From positions 3,472,001 through 3,536,000 of the forward strand of contig NZ_CP132294.1 in NCBI RefSeq assembly GCF_030734285.1: 64,000 bases of DNA, in the 5' to 3' direction. The notes below the pieces were generated by a model that had not been told where the DNA came from, did not search any database, and saw only the letters and a program-made list of their open reading frames with translations. Made by a program: the position numbers and the translations under genes. This DNA comes from Natronococcus sp. AD-5 (GTDB lineage: Archaea; Halobacteriota; Halobacteria; Halobacteriales; Natrialbaceae). Shown in pieces: positions 54,387-63,724 of the stretch (position 1 is its first letter; each line of letters starts with the position of its first letter).

Positions 54387-54560
54387 GCGGTTCATCTCGT
54401 CGTTTCATTAAATTAGAGGAGGTATCGTTTTCGCCGCTCTTCGGCTCGATCCCCCGGTTATCTCGAGCAACCGCGGTCGACGGGCCGTCTCCGCCTCGGA
54501 GTGGCGGTCGGTCGCCGACAGGCGAAAACCGTTTGTATCGCGCTGCTCCCACTGCGAATC

Positions 54561-55460
54561 ATGGAGATCGTCGTTTTCGGAGCCGGCAGCCTCGGGAGTC
54601 TCGTCGGCGGCGCCCTCGCGCGCGAGCACGCGGTGACGCTCGTCGGCCGCGAGAACCACGTCGAGGCTATCCGCACGGGAGGGCTCTCCCTCGAGGGCGA
54701 ACTCGAGGCCGTCGTTAGACCGCGGGCGACGACCGACGGCGAGGAACTCGCGGCCGACCTCGCGGTCGTCGCCGTCAAATCGTTCGACACCGAGGCGGCC
54801 GCCGAAACGCTCGCGACGGGGTCGTTCGACGCCGTCCTGTCCCTCCAGAACGGAATGGGAAACGAAGAGACGCTCGCTGCCGAACTCGAGGCGACCGTAC
54901 TCGCGGGGACGGCGTCCTACGGTGCGATCCTCCGGGAACCGGGTATCGTCGAGTGCACGGGACTCGGCGAGGTCGTGCTCGGGGACTGGCGAGGCGGTCG
55001 CCCCCGGATCGCCGAGCGAGTCGGCGGTGCGTTCGCGTCGAGCGGTCTCGAGACGACCGTTACCGGCGAGATGCCCCGTCGACTGTGGGAAAAGCTGGCG
55101 GTTAACGCCGGAATCAACGCCGTGACGGCGCTGACGGCCACGCAAAACGGCGCCGTCCTCGAGCCGCCGGCGAACGATCTCGCCCGCGCCGCCGCTCGCG
55201 AGACGGCGCGCGTGGCCCGCGCGGACGGCGTGCGACTCTCGAACCGCGAGGCGCTCGCCGCGATGGAACGGATCGCCGCGGAGACGGCGGCGAACACGTC
55301 CTCGATGCGCCAGGACGTCCTCGCCGACCGCCGAACCGAGATCGACGCGATCAACGGCTACGTCGTCGACCGGGCGGCGGAGCGGGGGCTCGAGGCGCCG
55401 ACGAACCGAACGCTCACGATGCTCGTTCGCGCCTGGGAACGAGGCCGCGGGTGCAGGTAG
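54561..55460 (+). CDS. panE: 2-dehydropantoate 2-reductase (ketopantoate reductase)
   Basis: 299 residues from the ATG at 54561. The NADPH-binding start is MEIVVFGAGSLGSLVGGAL (G-x-G-x-x-G). VVAVKSFDTEAA has the conserved Lys. LQNGMGNEE (near residue 98) and the C-terminal domain with WEKLAVNAGINAVTALT (catalytic Lys/Asn) and SSMRQDVLADRRTEIDAING are all present. The enzyme makes pantoate for coenzyme A. Monocistronic. Confidence 0.96.
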   Translation: MEIVVFGAGSLGSLVGGALAREHAVTLVGRENHVEAIRTGGLSLEGELEAVVRPRATTDGEELAADLAVVAVKSFDTEAAAETLATGSFDAVLSLQNGMGNEETLAAELEATVLAGTASYGAILREPGIVECTGLGEVVLGDWRGGRPRIAERVGGAFASSGLETTVTGEMPRRLWEKLAVNAGINAVTALTATQNGAVLEPPANDLARAAARETARVARADGVRLSNREALAAMERIAAETAANTSSMRQDVLADRRTEIDAINGYVVDRAAERGLEAPTNRTLTMLVRAWERGRGCR

Positions 55461-55611
55461 CGTGATCCAACGGAACTCGGACGCGGTATCGCGGCGCGAT
55501 GGACTCCGGATACGGTAGCACGACCCGATAACTGCAGAGACGATAGCGCGGTCCGACGGCTCATCGACCGTGAAAACACGAAGAGAACGCTCCGTCCGGC
55601 CGACGAACGGA

Positions 55612-55971
55612 TTAGAACGGGGCTTCGGGGCCTTCGTCCGGCTCGCCGTCGTCGACGGTTTCACCGGGGAACGAGGGGCTCATACCGCCCATGTCGTCGC
55701 CGCCGCCGCCGTCCATACCGGTGTGGGCGTTGACCTGCTCGATCTCGGGGATCTCCTTGACCATCCGGCTCTTGATCGCTTGGATCGTCATCGGCGAGAT
55801 GCCGCAGCCGCTGCAGGCGCCGCCGAGCGCGATGGTGACCTCGCCGGTCTCGCGGTCGAGGTCCCGGATCGCTGCGCTGCCGCCGTGCATCTGAATCTGC
55901 GGGAAGTTCCGTCGCAGGAAGTTCGCGACGCGGTCCTCGAGGTCGTCTCCGTCCTTGGTTTCGGTGCTCAT
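55612..55971 (-). CDS. NifU C-terminal-domain Fe-S protein
   Basis: 119 residues. The NifU-type core spans about residues 10-80: RVANFLRRNFPQIQMHGGSA and the cluster-binding GGACSGCGISPMTIQAIKSR (C-x2-C). The tail is Gly/Met/Pro-rich and disordered. Such proteins carry a 4Fe-4S cluster for delivery to targets. It lies head-to-head with nothing and is followed, in the same direction, by the short gene at 56040 (upstream). Confidence 0.92.
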   Translation of the reverse strand: MSTETKDGDDLEDRVANFLRRNFPQIQMHGGSAAIRDLDRETGEVTIALGGACSGCGISPMTIQAIKSRMVKEIPEIEQVNAHTGMDGGGGDDMGGMSPSFPGETVDDGEPDEGPEAPF

Positions 55972-56039
55972 GTATCGCCGTTGGGGACGAGCCTCCCTAA
56001 ACCTTCCGTCGTTCCCGGTCGTCCGTTGTGCGGATCGGT

Positions 56040-56357
56040 TCAGGCAAACCCGAAGACGCGTTCGAGTTCGGTTTCGATCTCCTCGACGTGGATCTCCAGG
56101 ACTTCTTCGAACCGGTCCTCTTCGACGAGGACGCCCGTCACGCGATCGTACGGATCGTCGGGGAGTTCGACGCGGAACTCTCCGTCTCCCTCGTAGAAGG
56201 GTTCGCTCTCGTTCAGCACCTGCTGGTCGATCGCGTGAACGAGCTCGGAGTCGTAGCGGTCGTTCATCCGGTTGAACGCGTTCTTGTACGCCTGCTGGAG
56301 TTCGGGAAAGTAGTTGGCGTACTTGTCTTCGAATTTCTCGGGATCGAACTCTGCCAT
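56040..56357 (-). CDS. Conserved haloarchaeal protein (DUF5783-like)
   Basis: 105 residues from the ATG at 56357. It opens with MAEFDPEKFEDKYANYFPEL, then AYKNAFNRMNDRYDSELVHA, IDQQVLNESEPFYEGDG and FRVELPDDPYDRVTGVLVEE. It is a mostly helical, acidic protein with one central beta hairpin, matching a haloarchaeal family (DUF5783, from memory). Function unknown. It lies 68 nt upstream of the NifU-domain gene on the same strand. Confidence 0.8.
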   Translation of the reverse strand: MAEFDPEKFEDKYANYFPELQQAYKNAFNRMNDRYDSELVHAIDQQVLNESEPFYEGDGEFRVELPDDPYDRVTGVLVEEDRFEEVLEIHVEEIETELERVFGFA

Positions 56358-56522
56358 ACTTGATACGAACGCGAGCGGAGACAAAAGTCAGACGATCGGA
56401 CGTTCGTTCGCGCTCCGCTCCGGTTCACTGTCCGGGCGCGTGATACGGTAGGGGTATCCTACATACGGAGGATGCGTATGCAAGCGGAACCGACACCCCC
56501 GCCACTGCGATAGCGGTCTACA

Positions 56523-56909
56523 ATGTACTCCGATCAGCATCCCATCCCGCGAGAGGCACTCCCGCCGGGATGGGGCCTCGTCGAGCGTTGCGACGGCTAC
56601 CTCGCGTACCGTCACGCTCGGCTGCCGATCGAACTCGTCGCGGACCGTACCCCTGCCGACGGATCACATCCCGGTCTCGGACTAGGCCGCTACTGGGAGC
56701 TAACGTACCGGTACTCGCTCGAGGATCGGTCGATCACCGAGTCGATCGGCCGGGTCTCGACCCGCCAGGCTGCAGTCAAGGGCATTCTCGAGTGCATGTC
56801 TCGCGTCCACGACCGCGTCGAGAACCCGTCCGATCCGGTCGAGATACAGGGCGTACTCGAGGGCGTCGTCCTCTCGGACTACGTCCCGGACGACCGGTCG
56901 GCGCAGTAG
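56523..56909 (+). CDS. Conserved haloarchaeal hypothetical protein
   Basis: 128 residues from the ATG at 56523. Features are a Pro-rich start (HPIPREALPPGWGLVERCDG), YLAYRHARLPIELVADR, and a helical second half with STRQAAVKGILECMSRVHDR. There is no membrane segment or zinc motif. Strong halophilic codon use. No function is known to me. Confidence 0.7.
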   Translation: MYSDQHPIPREALPPGWGLVERCDGYLAYRHARLPIELVADRTPADGSHPGLGLGRYWELTYRYSLEDRSITESIGRVSTRQAAVKGILECMSRVHDRVENPSDPVEIQGVLEGVVLSDYVPDDRSAQ

Positions 56910-58003
56910 ATCCGGGCAGTATTCTCGAACGGTTGCGGACGAGTTTGATATGGCGAGAACTCATTTACCCGATGATCGAGCCCGCGTTTCGCCGGTCGTG
57001 CCGGCAGTTCGGGGACAGCGAACGTCCCGTGCTGGCGGGTGGAACAGTCCGGGAGTGTCCCGCTTTCCGCTCGACTAGTGACTCGGCTCTCGCCGCCGAA
57101 CGATCGAGGCTGCGATGAGGTCCCTTCCGATCCCCTACCCTCGTGACCGGCGAGGTGTTCGCACTGCTGTTCTCGATATCGGAACCGATACCGTCGCGAT
57201 GACGGGCGTGGCATCGCCGAGTAGCCGACGGCACCCCGCGCTCGCGACTCCTCCGCCTACGATGAAGTCGATCGGCTAGCTGCGCTACCCGCCGAGAGGG
57301 AGCAGGCGCGACTCGAGAAGCCCATTTTCCGCTCTCGACGCCGGATAGACGGTCGTTCAAACGATTACCGTTCGTGCCGGCGATCCTCATCGAATAAACT
57401 CTATACTGCAATACGAATCGCTCCGTCAACGGGTCCAGTCGCTGTCGTTCCGGTCAGTGGAATATACGAGCTCTTACTGACGACAGCAGGAGGTTGCAGC
57501 CACGATCGGCGCGGCGGGGGCTCCGAATGCCGATCGAGTCCCCGGGTGCTCGTCCCACAGTCTCCCTTGTACTTCTTCCATCAAAATTTCGTGGATCGAT
57601 AACGGAATCGAACCGACCGCTATCCCTGGTATCGGCTATCTTTGCGAGAGAATCCCTCGTCCTGTCTCGATCGGTGTGAACGGTTTGACTTTCGAAGCCG
57701 CTGCCCACGCAAGCGGCTGCTGCACCACTTTTCTTCCGACCCGGCGAGCACGGTCAGTGGACCGGGTGTTATTCTCACGTGTACCGCGATGGCGTTGTTT
57801 CGGTAGCGAAGCAACTCGCGTGAGTGAGAACGAACGCACTTCCGCCCGTAGTCTACACTACGTCTTCGATCTGGCGCGACCGACGGTATCGATCCGGTGA
57901 AATCGCCGATTGCGGACCCCGTTCTCTGCCGTCGACCGTCGTCGGAGCGCTTATGCGATCGACCGAAGTACCACATGTAACGGAAGCTCCCCAGTACGGT
58001 CCC
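56910..58003. other. 1.1-kb region without a recognisable gene
   Basis: Longest frames here are arginine- and serine-rich and differ from each other without homology, the usual look of non-coding high-GC DNA. AT-richer patches lie near 57390-57480. Inverted repeats include gtcagt/actgac (57453-57481), acccgg/ccgggt (57738-57768) and cgtagt-ctac-actacg (57846-57861). It may hold decayed genes or an unrecognised RNA. Confidence 0.5.
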
Positions 58004-58759
58004 ATGACATCTCAGATCCCCTTCGCCATTGACTTCCACGTCCACTCGGACGACTCCTACGATGGTCGCGAACCGATCGAACTCATTCTCGAGCACGCGG
58101 CCGACATCGGACTCGATGGCGTCGTCATCACCGACCACGACGAGATCGGCGAGTCGCTTCGAGCCGCCGAACTCGCTCCGGAGTACGGGCTCGTCGGCAT
58201 CCCCGGCGTCGAGGTATCGACGCAACACGGACATCTGCTCGCGATCGGCGTCGAAGAACGACCCGATCCCGGCCAGCCGTTCGTGGAGACCGTCGAGACC
58301 GTCCGCGAGCTCGGCGGCGTCGCGATCGTTCCCCATCCGTTCCAGCGGAGCCGTCACGGCGTTCGAAAGCGCCACATCCGGGACGCCGACGCCATCGAGG
58401 TCTACAACTCGATGCTCTTTACCGGCTATCGCAACCGTCGCGCGCGAACGTTCGCCAGGCGACGCGACTACCCCGAGATCGGGGCGAGCGACGCACACTA
58501 CCTGCCGAACGTCGGCCGCGCCTACACCGAAATCCTCGTCACGCCCGACGCGGCGACCTCGACGAAGGCGGACATCGACGGCGACGACCTCATCGAGGCC
58601 ATCCTCGAGGGTCGCACGCAGATCCGCGGGAAGCGCACGCCGGTTCACAAGAGCACGATCCAGTACGCCAAGGGTGCGGTCCGGAAGTCGACGTACCTGC
58701 TGACTTCGCACGCCCCGCTGGTGCCGACGGTGCCGGCGTCGATGGATCGCTCGAGCTAG
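58004..58759 (+). CDS. PHP-domain phosphoesterase/metal-dependent hydrolase
   Basis: 251 residues from the ATG at 58004. The PHP core begins FAIDFHVHSDDSYDGREPI (H-x-H metal ligands). DGVVITDHDEIGES, GVEVSTQHGHLLAIGV, IVPHPFQRSRHG and GASDAHYLPNVG follow in order. The family includes 3',5'-nucleotide phosphatases and histidinol-phosphate phosphatases; this stand-alone form may hydrolyse nucleotide monophosphates such as pAp or RNA fragments. It converges with the RecJ-like gene, overlapping by 4 nt. Confidence 0.9.
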   Translation: MTSQIPFAIDFHVHSDDSYDGREPIELILEHAADIGLDGVVITDHDEIGESLRAAELAPEYGLVGIPGVEVSTQHGHLLAIGVEERPDPGQPFVETVETVRELGGVAIVPHPFQRSRHGVRKRHIRDADAIEVYNSMLFTGYRNRRARTFARRRDYPEIGASDAHYLPNVGRAYTEILVTPDAATSTKADIDGDDLIEAILEGRTQIRGKRTPVHKSTIQYAKGAVRKSTYLLTSHAPLVPTVPASMDRSS

Positions 58760-60300
58760 CGAAGCTGCTCGCCGACGATTTCGTCGGCGCGGGCGACGAA
58801 CGAGTCCTCGCTTCCTTTCGGCACCGTCGCGCCGGCGGCGACGTCGTGACCGCCGCCGTCGCCGCCGACCGCCCGCGAGGCCTCGCTCATCACTTCCGAG
58901 AGGTCGAGTCCCTTCCGGACGAGGCTGTGCGTGCCGCGAGCCGAGACCTTGACCTCCTCGCCGTCTCCGCCGTCCCTCCCGTCTTCGTCCTCCGCGGCTT
59001 CGCCGCTTCGGTTCGCGGAGCTACGCTTCGCGCTCTTCTCCGCGAACGCGAGGATCGGCTTCGATCGGCTGACGCCGTCGTTGCCCATCGCCATCCCGGC
59101 GACGATTCCGACGATCGTCTCGCGGATGCGGTCGCCGGCGTGGAACCACTGGACGTTCTCTTCGTGGGTGACGCCTTCCTCGGTGACGAGGTCGATTCCC
59201 TCCGAGAGGTTCCGACGGTGGTTCCGCAGGAGGGTGCGAGCGCGCTCGAGCGCGCCCCCTCGGTTTCCGAGACAGACGCCGAGACCGACGTCGGCGCGGT
59301 CGTAACGGGCCGTCGCGTTGAGGAGCGTCGAAAACTCGCTCGCGTCCCGGAGCTCCGTCCCGATCGGTTCCGCACAGAGGACGTAGCTGGTGCCGACGAG
59401 CTGGTCGATCTTCGTCGCGGGGACGCCGCGCGAGACGGCTCGCTTGACGAGCGCGCTGGCGACGGTTTGCTTTTCCTCGTTCGTGAGCGCCGCCCAGCAG
59501 CGCCACTCCCCGTCGCGTTTCAGCTCGAGGTCGAGCCCGTCGAGGAACCGTAGCGCGCCCCCTTGGTCGTTCGAGATGCCGGGGATGTAGACGTCCGTGG
59601 CGTACTCGAGGAATTTCGGCAGCGGACGGGTTTGTTTGCCGTAGAGGGCGAGGTCCGTGCCGGTCTCCACGACGCCGGCTTCGACGCCCTCCGCGACGAT
59701 CTTCGCGTTCGCGCCGCGGAGTTCGCCGTCGGAGTCCTGCATGTCGCCGACGGCGCCGACGACGGCGAGCGCGGCGAGGTCGCGGTTGTCGGCACGGGCC
59801 GCCGCCGTCCCCCCGTCGGGTACGGTGGCTGCTCCGCTACTGTCGACCGTTCCGTCTGCAACCCCGGCGAGCGCCCGCGCGAGAACGTAGCTCGCGCCGG
59901 CACCCGAGAGCTCCGAGGCGCCGTTGATTCCGAACAGCAGCGGGTTGAGGTGGTACTCGGTCTCTCGGTCGGCGGGTTGGTGGTGATCGGCGATGACGGG
60001 CGTGAACGCGCCCGCGTCCTCGTGGTCGCCGATGATGTCGAGCTGACCGCTCCCGAAGTCCGTGAAGCAAACGGTATCGTACGCGGTCGCCGCGATGTCG
60101 GCGATCGCCGCCTCGTCGAGCTGTTTCTCGAAGACGGTTTCGAAGTGGATCCCCGCGCGCTCGAGCGCCTGCGCGGCGATCGCGGCGCTGGTCAGCCCGT
60201 CGGCGTCGATGTGCGAGGCGAGCAACACGCGATCGCAGTCGCGGAGGTGTTCCGCGCACGCGGCCGCTCGATCGGCGAGTTCGGGAACCGGCCCGGTCAT
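58756..60300 (-). CDS. recJ: RecJ-like single-strand exonuclease (DHH family)
   Basis: 514 residues from the ATG at 60300; an in-frame ATG at 60363 is also possible. The DHH core is VLLASHIDADGLTSAAIAAQ (motif I), VCFTDFGSGQLD (motif II), VIADHHQPADRE (the DHH motif near residue 100) and VGAVGDMQDSDG. The C-terminal DHHA1-type domain has GAMG-like GIVAGMAMGNDGVSRSKP and VKVSARGTHSLVRKGLDLS. Archaeal RecJ/GAN proteins trim nucleic acid 5' ends and associate with the CMG replisome. The C terminus is acidic and unremarkable. Confidence 0.93.
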   Translation of the reverse strand: MTGPVPELADRAAACAEHLRDCDRVLLASHIDADGLTSAAIAAQALERAGIHFETVFEKQLDEAAIADIAATAYDTVCFTDFGSGQLDIIGDHEDAGAFTPVIADHHQPADRETEYHLNPLLFGINGASELSGAGASYVLARALAGVADGTVDSSGAATVPDGGTAAARADNRDLAALAVVGAVGDMQDSDGELRGANAKIVAEGVEAGVVETGTDLALYGKQTRPLPKFLEYATDVYIPGISNDQGGALRFLDGLDLELKRDGEWRCWAALTNEEKQTVASALVKRAVSRGVPATKIDQLVGTSYVLCAEPIGTELRDASEFSTLLNATARYDRADVGLGVCLGNRGGALERARTLLRNHRRNLSEGIDLVTEEGVTHEENVQWFHAGDRIRETIVGIVAGMAMGNDGVSRSKPILAFAEKSAKRSSANRSGEAAEDEDGRDGGDGEEVKVSARGTHSLVRKGLDLSEVMSEASRAVGGDGGGHDVAAGATVPKGSEDSFVARADEIVGEQLR

Positions 60301-60445
60301 CGGTTCATCGATCGATGATGGGTCGTCATACGGGATAAACTTCCGGTCCCGCAAGGAAGTCACGACTTCCGTAGGGACGGCGCGATCCCCGTCGCGACGC
60401 CCGCACCGCCGACGGTCGTCGTATCCGAGTAACGGAATCCGGTGA

Positions 60446-60799
60446 TTATCCGAAACTCAGCGGTGATTCGCGGAAGAGGAGCAAGAGGACGTTGTTCGTC
60501 GCGAGCGTGAGGTACACTACTACCATCGCGGCCACGAATCGGCGATCGATCGGATCCGAGAGGACGTGACCGATGACGACCACGATCCCGGCGTAGCACA
60601 TCGCCGCGAGAGCGACGCCGGGCAATCCGAACACCCCGTAGAAGAAGACGGTGACGGGATTGAGTTCGGTCGCGTACGGAACGAGAAAGAAAAGCGTCGC
60701 GGCGATCACGTCGATCCCCCAGAGCACGAAAAATGCCAGTCGTAGCCCGAAGGATCCCGGCGGATCCAGAGGAATCTTGAGAGACGATTCTACTGTCAT
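60446..60799 (-). CDS. Small four-helix membrane protein
   Basis: 117 residues. Four hydrophobic stretches are visible (about 18-40, 48-68, 72-84, 88-110), including FVLWGIDVIAATLFFLVPYA and VVVYLTLATNNVLLLLF. It has no catalytic motif. DUF5658-like by pattern memory only. Single gene. Confidence 0.65.
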   Translation of the reverse strand: MTVESSLKIPLDPPGSFGLRLAFFVLWGIDVIAATLFFLVPYATELNPVTVFFYGVFGLPGVALAAMCYAGIVVVIGHVLSDPIDRRFVAAMVVVYLTLATNNVLLLLFRESPLSFG

Positions 60800-61065
60800 G
60801 TGCTTCTCGTTGGACTTCCAGCGAGATCAGGGATCACCTTGCCAGATCTGGGTGGGGTAAAATCGAACGCTTTCAGCCCTGCCCACTCTTTCCGTGCTCG
60901 GTCGTGGTCTCTCGCGATACTCGTCAACGACGCCGACGGTCGCGCCCTTCGAACCTCGCTACCGTTCTCTCGTGCCCGCCGCGGACGGCAGCGGTCTCGA
61001 GACGCACCGTCCGGAAACAAGTCAACGAACAGAAATATTATGCTCCCGCGGTCGAAGGGTGCAGC

Positions 61066-61934
61066 GTGAAGGTCCTGGTCGCGGGCGGGTCTGGATTCGT
61101 CGGGCGCTCGCTCTGTCGCGAACTCCTCGAGCGCGGACACGCGGTGACGGTCGCCTCGCGGACGCCCGACGCGGCCGGGGTCCCGGCGGCGGTCGAGACG
61201 GTTTCGATCGACGTGACCGAGCCGCCCCTCGAGGACGCCGTCGCGGGCCACGACGCCGTCGTGAACCTCGTGGCGCTTCCGTCCCACGTCCAGCCGCGCG
61301 ACCGGAGCCACGAGTCGGTTCACCTCGACGGCACTCGCCACCTCGTGACGGCGAGCGAACGGGCCGGCGTCGACCGATTCGTTCAACTGAGCGGGCTGGG
61401 CGTCGAGTCGGCGGTCGAGACGGCGTACTTCCGGGCCAAGCGACGGGCCGAACGGGTCGTTCGCGACTCGGGGCTGGAGTGGGTGATCTACCGGCCGTCG
61501 GTCGTCTTCGGCGACGGCTGTGCGTTCGTTCCGTTCGTCGAACGGGTCGCGCCACCTTTGCTCGTCCGCTCCCGGGCGGCGAGATGCGTCTCCAGTCGAT
61601 CTGGATCGAGGATCTGACCCCGATGATCGCCGACGGTCTCGAGGACGACCGCCACGCGGGCCGGTGCTACGAACTCGGCGGTCCCGAGCACCTCACGCTC
61701 GCAGAGACGGTCGCACGGATCCGCAGCGGAGGGATCGTCGTCCCGGTTCCGATGCCGCTGGCCGCGGTTCTCGCGGCCGTCGTCGATCCGATTCCCTGGA
61801 TTCCGTTCGGCCGCGACCAGTACCGCGTGCTCGCGGCAGACAACACGACGGCCACCGACGACGTGACAGCGTTCGGCGTCTCGCCGGACTCGCTCCGGAC
61901 GCTGTCAGCGTATCTGTCGGACGAACGCCGCTGA
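61066..61934 (+). pseudogene. NDUFA9-like NAD(P)-binding epimerase homologue with frameshift
   Basis: Starts with GTG at 61066: KVLVAGGSGFVGRSLCRELL is the Rossmann motif of the complex-I NDUFA9/SDR-like family. Reading continues through VNLVALPSHVQPRD, FVQLSGLGVESAV and VIYRPSVVFGDGCAFVPF, then hits a stop at 61615-61617 if followed in the first frame. Homology continues in the next frame from PLPGGEMRLQSIWIEDL onward to the stop at 61934. One base seems missing within about 61561-61575 (a single C in ctcgtccgctc). It is either a pseudogene or a sequencing error in a C-rich stretch. About 289 residues if repaired. Confidence 0.85.
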
Positions 61935-62004
61935 ACACCGATCGAAAAATGCTCCCGAACACAGTCGAGCGCGATCGATTCGAGGCGGCCGGAGGCGACG
62001 ATCC

Positions 62005-62682
62005 GTGACCGGGCTGTTCGAGCGCGAAGTCGGCGAGGGATGGGAACGGCTCCACCCTCGCGTTCGCGAGCGATACGGCCTCGAGTCAGCCGGCGGTCGC
62101 GCCGCGGTCGGCGTCGGTCGGATGGACGTCCTCGAGCGCCACCCGCTCGCGCTGCCGGCGCTCCGGCTCGGAACCGTCGACGACTTCCTCTTTCCCGAGA
62201 CCGGCACCGACGTTCCGTTCGCGATCACGACGGAGCCGTTCGTCGACGCCGACGGCAACGAGGCGCTGTTCCTCCGCCGGCGCTTCGAGACGTCGCCGCC
62301 GCGAACGTTCGTCGACACGCTCCGGTGGAACCCCGCTCGAGGCTGCATCACGGACCTGTTCGGTCGGCGCGGTGCGGTCGCCGCCGACCTCCACATCGAC
62401 GCGGAAGACGGCGCGCTGGCGCTTTTGATCGGGACGCAGTGGCTTCGGATCGGAGAGCGGTATCTCGCCCTTCCCGAAACTCTGTCGGCCGACGGACGGC
62501 TCCGCGACTGGTACGACGACGCGGCGGGACGGTACCGCGTGGCGGCCGAGATCACGAACCCGCTGCTCGGAACGGTCTTCGGCTACGAGGGGACGTTCGA
62601 AAACGAGTTCCGTTCGAGGGAGACCGTCGAGTCGCCGACGTCGGCGCTCGACGAGATCGACCTGCCGGGTGAGAACGCGTGA
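62005..62682 (+). CDS. DUF4166 domain protein
   Basis: 225 residues starting with GTG at 62005 (MTGLFEREVGEGWERLHPRV). The DUF4166 pattern is seen as GLESAGGRAAVGVGRMDVLE, FAITTEPFVDADGNEALFLRR, then VDTLRWNPARGCITDLFGR and LPETLSADGRLRDWYDD with ITNPLLGTVFGYEGTF at the end. In Bacillus, a DUF4166-type domain is fused to the C terminus of YndJ; here it is a separate gene just upstream, overlapping it by 4 nt. Function unknown. Confidence 0.85.
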   Translation: MTGLFEREVGEGWERLHPRVRERYGLESAGGRAAVGVGRMDVLERHPLALPALRLGTVDDFLFPETGTDVPFAITTEPFVDADGNEALFLRRRFETSPPRTFVDTLRWNPARGCITDLFGRRGAVAADLHIDAEDGALALLIGTQWLRIGERYLALPETLSADGRLRDWYDDAAGRYRVAAEITNPLLGTVFGYEGTFENEFRSRETVESPTSALDEIDLPGENA

Positions 62683-63695
62683 GCGGCCTCGAGACGAGGA
62701 CGTCACGAACGGATCACCCGGGAGCGAACGCTCAACCGCGAGTCGCCGGTCGGCGCGTGACCGATCTGAGCACCGCAGCGGGTGCCGTCGTCTGGCTCGC
62801 GCTCGTCGGCGTCGTCCGCGGCGGGGCGGTCGGACTGTCGACCGTGGAGCTGTACGTGGCGCTCGCGACGCTCGTCCTCGTCCCGCTCGGACTCGGGCTC
62901 CTCGAGCCGGCTCGAGACGCGACCGGCGGTTCGACTCCCTACGCGGCCGCCGTCGTCGGGCAGCTTCCCGCCGCGCTGGCCGCCGTCGCCGGACTCGCCG
63001 CACCGCAGGGCTCGCCCGCTGCCGTGGCGCTCGTCGCCCCCTGGCTCGGCGTTACGGGGTCGACCGCGCTGCTCGGGTTCCGGCGCGCCGCCTCGAGGCG
63101 CGGCGGGCCGCTGCCCGAACTCGCGATCGACGCCGCCTGTCTGTACGTCCCCGTGGCCGCCGCCTTTCTCTGCTTGCACGCGACCGGGACCAGCCTGCGG
63201 TTCGCGCCGATCATCGTCCTCCTGACGGGGGTCCACTTCCACTACGCCGGCTTCGTGCTCCCGCTGGTCGTCGGGCTAGCCGGGCGGATCATGGCGCCGG
63301 AGGGTGGCCGGTTTGAGACCACGATCGCGGGTCTCGTGGCCACCGCGTCGACGGTCGTGATCGTCGTCGGAATCGGCCTGATCGCCGTCGGGATCACGTT
63401 CTCGCCGCTGATCGAGGTCCTCGCCGTCGCCGTCTTCACGGCCGGCGTGGCGGGATTCGCGGCGCTGCTACTCCGCGAGGCCGTCCCGGCCGTGTCGCGG
63501 CTTCCGGGAGCGCTCCTGGCCGTCGCCGCGCTGTCGGTCTTCTGGACGATGGCGCTGGCGCTCGCCTTCGCCTACTCCTCGCTGTCGGGAACGCAGGTAC
63601 TCGTCACGATTCCGGAGATGGTTCGCTGGCACGGCAGCGTCAACGCGCTCGGATTCGCGCTGCCGGCGCTGCTCGCGTTTCGACTGCTCGAGTGA
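62679..63695 (+). CDS. YndJ-like multi-pass membrane protein
   Basis: 338 residues; the GTG start overlaps the DUF4166 stop (GTGA). About nine or ten hydrophobic helices are visible, with TGVHFHYAGFVLPLVVGLAG (His-rich, near residue 185) and MVRWHGSVNALGFALPALLA near the end, as in YndJ family members. A 30-residue polar start precedes the first helix. No catalytic function is known. Confidence 0.87.
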   Translation: MSGLETRTSRTDHPGANAQPRVAGRRVTDLSTAAGAVVWLALVGVVRGGAVGLSTVELYVALATLVLVPLGLGLLEPARDATGGSTPYAAAVVGQLPAALAAVAGLAAPQGSPAAVALVAPWLGVTGSTALLGFRRAASRRGGPLPELAIDAACLYVPVAAAFLCLHATGTSLRFAPIIVLLTGVHFHYAGFVLPLVVGLAGRIMAPEGGRFETTIAGLVATASTVVIVVGIGLIAVGITFSPLIEVLAVAVFTAGVAGFAALLLREAVPAVSRLPGALLAVAALSVFWTMALALAFAYSSLSGTQVLVTIPEMVRWHGSVNALGFALPALLAFRLLE

Positions 63696-63724
63696 TCCGT
63701 AGCGATCCGTCGAAGCGAAACGGC

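Noticed and set aside
57680-57770. Structured, tRNA- or SRP-like sequence
   Set aside because: Only short complementary stretches are present; no cloverleaf, T-loop or SRP motifs could be assembled.
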